Of a DNA stretch of 64,000 bases, positions 10,501-22,500 are shown piece by piece. The notes under the pieces are model-generated. The model saw only the letters and a program-made list of their open reading frames with translations, was not told the origin of the DNA and made no database searches. This stretch comes from Caenorhabditis remanei (Eukaryota > Nematoda > Chromadorea > Rhabditida > Rhabditidae): positions 20,522,001-20,586,000 of the forward strand of contig NC_071331.1 of NCBI RefSeq assembly GCF_010183535.1, written 5' to 3'. The position numbers and the translations under genes were made by a program. The stretch's first letter is position 1. Each line of letters starts with the position of its first letter.

Positions 10501-13500
10501 CGGAAAAAATAGGAAGAAAACGTTGAAAATTCAGAATTTTCAGTGTCTGGCGTGCCTTCGACGCGTTTTTTTCTATCGTTAACACGAAAAACCCTCAAAT
10601 TTTTTGCAGAAAAAAGCGATGGAAGCGTGTGAAGTGCTCCGTGACACGATTTGCTCCGTCGATATCGTCGGTGATGACGTCATTCAATCGGCAATTCACG
10701 CCCTCTCAGTCCCCCCACTTCCAATGATTCTTTCGGTGATTTGTGGGGATCCTACAGTACCCCTCGACACAACGTCATCAATCGATAATCAATCGATAGA
10801 AGAAGAGCGGGAATTCAAAAATATGACAATGATTGAGGCACTTCTGATGGCACTGGATAGACAATTGGCTCGTGCCGTTGCTCTTCTGAATTCAACTCCG
10901 AACGATCAAGTGTCTCAAGAGGCCAACACTCTCACAGATCTCACTGGACCCTATTTCCAGGCGTTGGCCAGATTGTGTGTTGAGAGTAAACATGTCAGAC
11001 GGTATTGTAGGATTAGGGTGAGTTTTTGAGCTTTTTTAGTTGGGAAATTGCAGAAAAATGGAAATTTTGAGCCAAAAAACTCGAAAATCCGCCAAATTTC
11101 ATTCAAAATTGGCCCAAAAACAACTTTTTGACTCCGTGGCCGAGTTTCCCGTGTGGTGGCCTCGGATTCTCCACTATTTGGTTTTCTAGGCCTCCGAGTC
11201 AAAAATGACGATTTTGGGCCATTTCATAGTTTTTGGCTCAAAAAATTGTGTATTTTGAGAGTAAACATGTCAGACGGTATTGTAGGATTAGGGTGTGTTT
11301 TTGAGCTTTTTTTAGCCGAAAAACTGAAATTTTGACCAAAAAATCGCCCCACTGAATTTCAGCCAAAAACGGCTGAAAATCTACAAAAAATGGCCCAAAA
11401 ACCACTTTTTTGACTACGTGGCCGAGTTTCCTGTCTGGTGGCCTAGGATTCCATACTATTAGGCCACCGATACTTGTTTTAAAAAAATGGCTCAAAATAG
11501 TGGGAAAATTGCAGAAAAATGGAAATTTTGACCCAAAATTGCGAAAATCCGCCCAATTTTATCCGAAATTTATGAAAATTTTTTTTTAATGGCCCAAAAC
11601 CACATCTGTGAGCGTTTCCCGTCAGGTGGCCTAGAATTCTCCACTATTTGGTTTTCTAGGCCTCCGAGTCAAAAATGACGATTTTTGGCGGATTTTTATA
11701 GTTTTTGCCTCAAAAAATTGTGTATGTTGAGAGTAAACATGTCATACGGTATTGTAGGATGAGTTTTTGAGCTTTTTTTAGTCGAAAAATCAAAATTTTG
11801 AGCCAAAATACGTGAAAATCCGCTTAATTTTATCCAAAAATGGCTGAAAATTCATAAAAATTGGCCCAAAAACCACCTTGGTGGCCGAGTTTTCCGTCTA
11901 GTGGCCTAGGATTCCATACTGTTAGGCCATCGATACTTGTTTTTTAAAAATGGCTCAAAATAGTGGGAAAATTGCTGAAAAATAGAAATTTTGAGGCAAA
12001 AATCCGCCAAATTTCATACAAAAACGGCTGAAAATCTTCAAAAAATGGCCCAAAAACCACTTTTTGACTCCGTGGCCGAGTTTCCCGTCTGGTGGCCTAG
12101 GATTCCATACTGTTAGGCCATCGATACTTTTTTTTTGAAAAATGGCTCAAAATAGTGGGAAAATTGCAGAAAAATGAAAATTTTGACCCAAAAATCGTGA
12201 AAATCCACAAAAAATGGCCCAAAACCACATCTGTGAGCGTTTCCCGTCTGGTGGCCTAGGATTTTCCACTATTTGGTTTTCTAGGCCACCGAGTCAAAAA
12301 TGACGATTTTTGGCCGATTCTTATAGATTTTTGGCTCAAAAAGCTCCAACAGTTTAGTTTTCTATAATTTTGGTTTTCTAGGCCACATGATGAAAAGCTA
12401 GTCCCCGGGCTGTTTTTTCCAGACTTGTCACGGGCCGGGCCGAGCCAAAATCAGAAAAATCTCGGCCCATTTTGAAACATTTTTTCAAAACATTTTGTGT
12501 TTTTGAACTTTTTTTGGAAATTTTCGGAAATTTTTGGAAATTTTTTGAACTTTTTTGAAAAAAGTATAGTTTTCGAATAAAAATTTAAAATTGAATCAAA
12601 ATGTGAATATGTATGATAATTTGAGCATTTTTACTCTTTTTTTTCGAAAAATTTCAAAAAAAAAATTGGTAAAAATGGGTACCCATTTTTGAATCCGGGC
12701 CAAGAGAAATTTCGGCCCGGCCCGGCCCGATTTTTGACAAGTCTGGTTTTTTCTCGTTTTCCAGTCAAAAAATCCTGAAAAATGCGATTTTCACCAAGAA
12801 AAATCTCAAATAAATTATCAAAACTGTCAAATATGACCCGGGGACTAGTTTTCCTAAAGTTGGTTTTCTAGGCCATTTCTTGGAAAACTAGTCTCTCGGT
12901 GTGATATAACCAGACTTGCAAGATTCCGGGCCGGGCCGAGAAAGCTCCGGCCCGGCCCGGCCCGGTCGGCCCAGATTTGAATTTTTGAACTTTTTTCACT
13001 ACAATTTTTTGTCCAAAAATTTATTTTCTGAAAATTTTTCATATTTTTCCTCAAGTATATTTTTCAAAAACCTTCGAAGCCTACAAAAAATTGTTTTTAA
13101 AAAATATTTTTCAAAAAAAATCGGGAAATTTTCGAAAAAAAAATTTGAATTTTTTTCAGTACTGAACTTCCGGGCCGACCGGGCCGGGCCGGGCCGGGCC
13201 GGGCCCTGGAAATTTTCATTCCGGCCCGGCCCGGCCCGTTGCAAGTCTGGATATAACCCCATGAAACTGTTTTAGCCGCTTGAAAACCACAAAAAACTGA
13301 AAAAACCGATAAGAATAGACCGGGGACTAGTTTTCCCCCTGGTGACCTAGAAAACCAAAGTTGTACCGAAGTAGGCCCTAAATTTGGTGTATTTCTTACT
13401 TTAATCACTAGAAAACGGACCTGCACCACACCTGACTGCTCCATCGGAGGTCCTTAGTTCTTAAAACTATTTAAAATTTAGTTAATCACATAATTATCAC

Positions 13501-16500
13501 GAGCAGATGGTCTTAGAGATATTTATCTATTATCTCCAGGTAAATCCATCCATCTGCTATAGGGATTATGTGGAGAAATGGAAGCCTTATTTGGTTGGTG
13601 ATTATGAGCAGATGGCTGAAATTCTCTCTTTGAGAAGACCTCCGATGGATCATGTCCATCTGCTAGGGATTAATGGAAGAAGCCCGATTTAGTCCCTATT
13701 TTAGGCACAATTCGTGAGCCAGGTGGAAAGAAAAAAAAAGAAAATTTGTTGGATTCTGAATTTACCAAGGTTCTGACAATCCAATTTCAGTCGATTCCGG
13801 ATTTCCGGTTCGTCGCTCTTGAGATGGATTACTGTATCGCTTCTAGATGTCATCTAGAATGTTCTATCAGCTTTTGCTGATCCGTCCAATCGAGAGCCCT
13901 TATCAGCGGCTCCGCATACTTGCAAACCGGGCCGAATTGGGCCGAATTGGGCCGGCGCGTAACTCGCGTCAAAATGAATATTATGAGCTGAAAAATATAC
14001 CAAAATGTAGATCTCGACGAGTTCTATGTCACTGATATAATACGGGCCGGATGGCTACTTGTTATTGTTCCGCGGGCCGGGCTAGAATGGCTTTTTTGGC
14101 CATTTTCGCGTTTTTTGGCACTTTTTCCCGGCCCGCGGCATATTAACGAATAACCATCCGGCCCGTAGTAGGTCACGGACATAGAACTCGTCGAGATCTT
14201 CATTTTGGTATATTTTTCAGCTCATAAAACTCAGTTTGAAGCGGGTTACGAGCCGGCCCGGTTTGCAAGTATGCGGCTCCGCCTTTTTGTCCGTCCCTAT
14301 CCGTTTTTTGAGACATCTGCTCGTACCATATTACCTACCAGCATCACGGAGGGGCAGCGGCGACGCGCGGACTCCGCAGCCAAATTCCTCGGCCCCGATG
14401 CGGCGGCGCGCGAAATTCAAACGCCAATTTTTCTCACAATGCGCGCTGACAGGCTTTTCCACGTTTTCTGGCAAGTATTGGATATATTTAACACATTACA
14501 GATGATGTTAACTGAAACAAGCGATTTTTCAATGTTGGAAATTGTGGAATAACAAAAAATCTCGATTATAATTACTTTTTATCGAAGAAAACGAGTATAT
14601 TGAGAAAAAAAAGTCATTTTCTCAAAAACTGGACTGGATTTTTTGCTGAAACAGTTTTTTACAGTAAAATGAGGGTCTAGAATTCAATAAAAACATCAGT
14701 TTCAGTCCATTGAAACATTCTGAAGGCCGTTTTCCTTGAAAATGTCGAAAAATTAATGAAAAAAAATCATAAAATTTTTATTTTCTCAAAAACTGGACTG
14801 GATTTTTGTCTGAAACAGTTTTCTAGAGTAACATAAGGGTCTAGAATTTGATAAAAACATGAGTTTCAGTCTACTGAAACATTTTGAGGGCCTTTTTTTC
14901 TTGAAAATGTCGAAAAAATAGGGAAAAACAATGTATTTGTCTATTTTTTTCAAAAACTGGACTGGATTTTTTGCTGAAACAGTTTCCTAAAGTAAAATGA
15001 GGGTCTAGAATTCAATAAAAACATCAGTTTCGGGCTATTGAAACATTTTGAGGTCTGTTTTTCTTTGAAAATGTCGAAAAATTAGAGAAAAAAACAGTAA
15101 ATTATTTATTTTCTCAAAAACTGAACTGGATTTTTTTCTGAAACATTTGTCTAAAGTAAATTGAGGGTCTAGAATTTGATTAAAACATCAGTTTCAGTCT
15201 ATTGAAACATTTTGAAGGCCGTTTTTTTTTGGAAAATGTCGAAAAAATAGGCAAAAATGATTTTTTTTCAAAAACTGGACTGGATTTTTTGGTGAAACAG
15301 TTCCGTATAGTAAAATCAGGCTATAAAATTTAATAAAAACATTAGTTTCAGTCGATTGAAACCTTTTGAAGGCTTTTTCAGTTTATTTCTCACATCAGCA
15401 CAAATTGCTCAGCCCTCACACTTAATTTTCCATATGCGTTCTCTGAATTAGTGTTTTTATTTACGTTCAAAGCAATTTTTGCCGATAATGTCTTTTTCTC
15501 ACAAAAAAAACCACATTTTATCATTTTTTTATGTGGTTTTCTGCACTTAAAAACATTTTTATATCATTTTCGGGTTACTGTATACACTAGTCCGCAATCA
15601 CCGTGTGAAGTGTACACAACTTTTTCGGCTGAGTATTTAATGCGGATTTTTCTAGGCCACGCGTCGCCGCAGCCCCGCCGTGAGCATGTTTACTCTACAG
15701 TGTTCCACATAATCTTAGCCTCACCTCACGAAAATTCAAAAACTGAAATTTTCGAAATTTTCGGGAATCCATCCAAGAAGTAAAATATGACAACTTGGGT
15801 CACAAATGTGTATACAAATGTAAATTTGATTAAAAGTTGACAAAAAATTTTTAGGTTGAATTTTAAGAAAAATGTGTTTTTTCTGTTCCACATAATCTTA
15901 GCCTCACCCTTCTTATTTTAACTTTTTGAATAATTTTTTGAACTTCTGGTTTTTTCTGCATGTTTTTAGGAGAAGAAATGTTGTTTTTCATAAAATGGGT
16001 GAGGGACAGTCGCTCAACAGTTACAAAAGGTGTCCCAGTAACGCCAAACTCGCACAGGGACTATCCAAACATCAGATTTTTCTTTATCAAAACCGTAGTT
16101 CAAAATTTATTGACCAAAACTCCGAAAATGAAACTGTTTATGGTACTGCAAAGTGTCCAGATTGTTCATCATCACTTTCACTCTGAGAATAATGAACCAC
16201 TTTCTGTCACGGTTTGAATAATGGAAACTTTTGTTGGGAAATTAAGACAAATTTGCGATCTTAATGATTTCACGAGTCAGTCCGCAGAGAGAATTTAAAT
16301 AATAATATTCTGATACAACGAAAAATAAACGAAGCGTCATTTTTGACACAAAAACATTGTGGCCAGAGCTTGGAATTTGCTCGTAAGGGTCAGTAAGCAG
16401 ATTGGCAAAAAGAGAGTTATCCCTATGGTATCAAACTTCAGAATGAAAACAGAGCTAACAGTATCAAAACCTTTTCTAGCAGTTGATTCAATCACAATGA

Positions 16501-19500
16501 AATGTTTTCATCAGATAAAACAAGTTGAAATTGTTTAGCTCTGTTTTCATTCTGAAGTTTGATACCATAGGGATAACTCTCTTTTTGCCAATCTGCTTAC
16601 TGACCCTTACGAGCAAATTCCAAGCTCTGGCCACAATGTTTTTGTGTCAAAAATGACGCTTCGTTTATTTTTCGTTGTATCAGAATATTATTATTTAAAT
16701 TCTCTCTGCGGACTGACTCGTGAAATCATTAAGATCGCAAATTTGTCTTAATTTCCCAACAAAAGTTTCCATTATTCAAACCGTGACAGAAAGTGGTTCA
16801 TTATTCTCAGAGTGAAAGTGATGATGAACAATCTGGACACTTTGCAGTACCATAAACAGTTTCATTTTCGGAGTTTTGGTCAATAAATTTTGAACTACGG
16901 TTTTGATAAAGAAAAATCTGGTGTTTGGATAGTCCCTGTGCGAGTTTGGCGTTACTGGGACACCTTTTGTAACTGTTGAGGGACTGTCCCTCACCCATTT
17001 TATGAAAAACAACATTTCTTCTCCTAAAAACATGCAGAAAAAACCAGAAGTTCAAAAAATTATTCAAAAAGTTAAAATAAGAGGGGTGAGGCGAAGATTA
17101 TGTGGAACAGAAAAAACGCATATTTCATAAAATTCAACCTAAAAATTTTTTGTCAACTTTTAATCAAATTTACATTTGTATACACATTTGTGACCCAAGT
17201 TGTCATATTTTACTTCTTGGATGCATTCCCGAAAATTTCGAAAATTTCAGTTTTTGAATTTTCGTGAGGTGAGGCTAAGATTATGTGGAACACTGTAATT
17301 AGCTTCACGGATCGTTCGTTACGTGAACGGCCTCTACGAAGACGTTCGTACCATTCGTTCGTTCTGTCTACCCTAATTAGCTAACCTGACCACAATTAGA
17401 GCAGAGTGTGTGCCCCGGATAGTAGGGGCAGGTGGTGCCGTGTGCAAGAAAGGTCTCTATATGCAAGACACACCCCCTCTGCTTCTCTACGTCTCTGTCC
17501 ATGAGCATGTCTCCTCCTCTTTTTGATATAAAAATGAAGGAGAGAGTGTCATTTGACGGAGATGGAGGCAGTGGCTGTGTGTGAGAGCACATGACGCCAC
17601 CGCGTTCTCTCTCTTTTTGTGGAGTTTTTGGTCCTGATAGGCGTTTTATCGGTGGTCCGGACCAGGGCTGTGCGGCAACAGCTTTTTTCGGCAACTCGGC
17701 AACTCGGCAACTAGCAATTCATGCTTCGGCAACTTTCGGCAACTCGGCAACATTCGGCAACTTTCGGCAACTTTCGGCAACAGTAGTATTTTTTACTAAA
17801 GTCTCATAAAAAGTTATGTTCACTCAAACCTAATAACAAAAATCTACAAATGAGACAAGAATTCATAAAGAGAGCTTGTGAAAACACAAAACATTCTTAA
17901 AATCAACTATTTTCCATTAATTCTATGGTTTTTGTCAAAACCAAGACTTTTTTGAAGCTACCGCCGAAATTCGACTACAGTATGTTAAATTTGCATGACT
18001 AGTTTTTTTCCGCGGGTCTTGCCCTGATTAAGTCTTTTCACTGATTTTTTCTGTAAAATTGCAAAAATTTATCACGAAAAGAAAATTTGACGTTGTTGCC
18101 GAGTTGCCGAAAAACTGTTGCCGAAATTTGGCAACCTCAAACTGTTGCCGAAACATGAGTTGCCGAATTCGGCAACGGCAACTCGGCAACTAAAACTTCG
18201 GCAATTTCGGCAATTTCGGCAACCGGCAACTTGTTGCCGCACAGCCCTGGTCCGGACTAGATCTGGCGATTCGGCCACCCCAATTTTAGTCTAGCGCTCC
18301 ATATTTTGACTTGATAATCAAGTTTTTAAATGAAAAAAAAATCGCTAAATCGCGGTTTTTCCCAAAAGCGATTTTCAGACAAAATTAAGAGTTTTTGGTG
18401 ATTTTAGGTTGGATTTTTTGGCGGGAAATGCAAATCCAGTCATCAAAAGCTGCTGAATTTTCAAGATTTGTTTCAAAATTTCCGTATTTTCTAGCATAAA
18501 AACGCGTCAAAGACACGCCATCCGTATTTTCACGACAATTTGTTCCAAAAAACGGTCTAGATGAACCGATTGGCAAGAAATGGTCGAAAATGCCGAAGAA
18601 ATCGAGAAAAAGTGACGAAAAATGGTCGAAAAACATGGTGGCCGAGTTTTTGCAAAAGTTCGGCCACCGATATTTTTTTTTAGTCATTTTCAGCCGATTT
18701 TTGACATTTTTGTTCCGTGAACTTGATCGCCTTTTCTCAGTTTTCGAGTCTAGAAATCGAGTTTTCGATAATCACATGAGGAAAACCGTCATTTTCTGTC
18801 TGTTTTGAGAGAATTGAGAGAATCTGGAAGACTCTGAAACAGTCTACATGGCTGTAATTGTCGATTTGCTCTGTCCAGATGTGTTTGACTCTGGTGACAA
18901 CCGTAGTCACGTCAACAAGATCTAGAGCCCCCTAGATTGAATCCCATTTTCCTCTATTTTGAAGCCATAAAACAGCTCAAAGTGAATAGAAATCCTCCTG
19001 GATTAGTATAATCCATAGCGTTATTCAAATCGAGCACATATGCGCGTGTGTAAGCGTACTGAATCGGCTCCAAGATTAAGGGGGTGGAGCTCTCCTGCTC
19101 CTCGACGATTGGATACTGAATTCGTGTCGGGCATACTTGTCAACCGGGCCGAAACGGGCCGACACGGGCCGGCGCGTAACTCGCGTCAAAATGAATATTA
19201 TGAGCTGAAAATATACCAAAATGTAGATCTCAACGAGTTATATGCCCGTGACCTACTACGGGCCGGATGGCTATGCGTTAATGTGCCGCGGGCCGGCAAA
19301 AAGTGCCAAAAAAGCCATTCTAGCCCGGCCCACGGCACATTAACGAATAGCCATCCGGCCCGTAGTAGGCCACGGATATAGAACTCGCCGAGATCTACAT
19401 TTTGGTATATTTTTCAGCTCATAATATTCATTTTGACGCGAGTTACGAGCCGGCCCGTTTCGGCCCGGTTGACAAGTATGTGTAAAATCCCTTCCAATCT

Positions 19501-22500
19501 GATAATTTGAGGCAATATTTGCTCGATTACTGTAGAAGTTACCTGAGCCTACAGTAACCTTGTCTCAATGGAATACCGTCTTGAGTGCTCAGCTGTTCTT
19601 TAACTAGACCGTTTCTTGCTCAATTCATCTGTGCCTACAGTAATCTGGTCTCGGGCGCTCGGTATGAGACTTCAGACCATACTTGTCAACGGGGCCGACA
19701 CGGGCCGGGGCGTAACTCGCGTCAAACTCAATATTATGAGCTGAAAAATATACAAAAATGTAGATCTCGACGAGTTCTATGCGCGTGGCCGACTACGGGC
19801 CGGATGGCTATTCGTCAATGTGCCGCGGGCCGGGAAAAAGTGCCAATAAACGAGAAAATGGCCAAAAAAGCCATTCTATCCCGGCCCGCGGCACATTAGC
19901 GAATAGCCATCCGGTCCGTAGTAGATCACGGACATAGAACTCGTTGAGATCTACATTTTGGTATATTTTTCAGCTCATAATATTGAGTTTGAAGCGAGTT
20001 GCGATTCGGCCCGGTTGACGAGTATGCTTCAGACCGATTTGAGGCTCTTCTAGACGATTCTAAAGTAATCCCGCGTTCTGCTGGAATTCTCCGCTCTGAT
20101 TCTTGTTCATTTTTCCAAATTCATCCGTAATAATCCTCCCTCATTCTATTCCAGGTCCTCCCCCCATTGGTGGCCGATGAGGTGAAGAAGCGTCCCGAGG
20201 AGCACAACTCCCTTCGCGGTCGAATTGTGCGAATTATGATGCTTCCGTCGGCAACAAAGGACGTCGCCGCCGAATTCCTTTTCATCATTTGTAAACGATC
20301 AGGTAAGTGGAGATGGTGGCCTAGAAATCTGAGATTTGGGTTTCTAGGCCACCAAACTAGAAATTTATCGTTTTTGGGAGGTTTTGACTAAAACTGATTC
20401 ACGAACACTTGAAACAATAGTTATCACAAAACGTTTGAAAACATTTTTTGACACTTTTTGGACCGAATTTCGAATTTTTCCAAAATATGTCAATATGGGG
20501 CTCAAAACTTTAGAAATTTTCTGCTAATCACGAATATCGCATTGGTTTTCCTATAGGTGGCCTAGAAATCTTAGTTTTCGGGTTTCTAGGCCACCAACTG
20601 AAAATTGTCGAAAATAGGGCAATATGGGGCTCAGAATTCTGGAAATTTCATGAAAAAGCTATATATCGTAGTGGTTTTGGTTGAAAATCGAAATTTTTAG
20701 TTTTTTCGAAAATCAAAAATTTTCGAAAAAAATTCAAATTTCAGAATTTTTTAAAAAACTTTGCAAATCTTGATTTTGAGTAGTTTTTTGTTGTCATTTT
20801 CTGATGCTTTATGAAATTTTCAAAGTTTTGAGCCCCATATTGCCATATTTACGGCGATTTTGAGTTGGTGGCCTACAGGGGTGCAGGGGTGTGCGGAACG
20901 GAATTCGGAATTCCGAAAAATTCCGAAAATTGGCTCATTTTCGGAACGGAATTTCGATCGGAACGTTCCGAAAAAAAATTCGGAATGGAAGAGAAAGTAC
21001 TGTATTAAAGGCGCATGCGCACTTTTCAGGACAGGTCTCGAACAAATTTTTTTCCGCAGTTTTCAGGCGGTTTTTTTTTAAATTTTCGTCTTTTCGCAGT
21101 GTTTTTTTAAACAAAAAAACGGTTTTCATCATTCGATATAGGTAAATGGGACAATCTGTTGAAAAAAAATTCCGAAAGTCCGAAAATCGGAATATTCCGA
21201 CATTCCGAAAGTCCGAAAATCCGAAATTCGGAATAATCCGAGATTCCGAAAGTCCGAAAATTTGAAATTCGGACGATTCCGAGATTCCGAAATTCCGAAA
21301 TTTTGAAACTCGGACATTTTTTAGTGTCCGAAATTCCGAAATTTTCCTGTCCGCACACCCCTGGTGGCCTAGAAACCCAAACTTTTGGATTTCTAGTCCA
21401 CCAACTCAAAATTGTCGAAAATATGGCAATATGGGGCTCACAATTTCGGAAATGTTATGAAAAAGCTATATATCGTAGTTGTTTTGGGTGAAAATCGAGC
21501 TATTTTCACTTTTTTAGAAAAATCAAAAATTTTCGAAAAAAATTTCAAATTTCATTTTTATCGATTTTCAGTCAACCGAATGATCAAATACGTTGGATTC
21601 GGACACTCGGCAGGACATCTCGCCAATCTGGGTCTACTTGGTCAAATAAACCAACCGAAACACGCATCGGATAGTGAAGACTCGGAGACAGAGGACTACA
21701 ATAAAGTGAAGGATTGGTAAGTACCCTACAGTAACCCGTCTACAGTAGTCTCACACTGAAAAAGTGATATTTCCAGTGTGAATCCGGTGACTGGAGCAAT
21801 GTATCCACCGGATCACGGATCCGCGTTGGCCGGAATGAGTGACGAGCAGAAAGAGTATGAGGCGATGAAATTGGTCGACGCAATGAATAAAATGATGGAG
21901 ACTGGTGAGTGTGGATGGAAATCGGCTGAAAATGACTAAAAATCCGTCAAAATCGGCTGAAAATGACCGAAAATCAATCAAAAATGCTGAAAAAGGCGAA
22001 AAATGTTGGTGGCCGAACTTTTGCAAAAACTCGGCCACCATGCTTTTTCGACCATTTTTCGCCTTTTTTTTCTCGATTTCTTCGTCATTTTCGACCATTT
22101 CTTGCCAATCGGTTCATCTAGACCGTTTTTTGGAACAACGTGTCGTGAAAATACGGCTGGCGTGTCTTTGACGCGTTTTTTATGCTAGAAAATACGGAAA
22201 ATTTGAAGAAAATTCTGAAGAAAATCAGAAAATTCAGCAGCCCTTGATGAATCGAGGACAATCGCTTTAAATATTGAAAAAGTTTAGAAAATTTGAATAA
22301 GAATATAGTTGGTGGCCTAGAAATCCAAATTTCGGGTTTTCTAGGCCACGGATTCGAAAATTTTCAGATTTTTTGGTAAGAAACGCGTCAGAGGCGCGCC
22401 AGACATTTAAGATTTTGATATCAACCTAATTGATATAATTATATTGATTTTTGTGAAAATTTAAGAACAATTTCGATAGAAAAGCGTCAAAGGCGCGCCA

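Noticed and set aside
13097..13444. Proline/glycine/arginine-rich frame
   Set aside because: Translation of the GGCC tracts in a foldback element. Similar frames occur at 62340, 62817, 48024 and 45720.
13507..13692. Independent small gene of 61 codons
   Set aside because: Composition is suggestive, but there is no promoter, family match or splice partner. Reported only as an island.
14236..14505. 89-codon frame near 14.3 kb
   Set aside because: Half of it lies in the foldback arm. The rest is GC-rich intron with no homologous look and competing frames.
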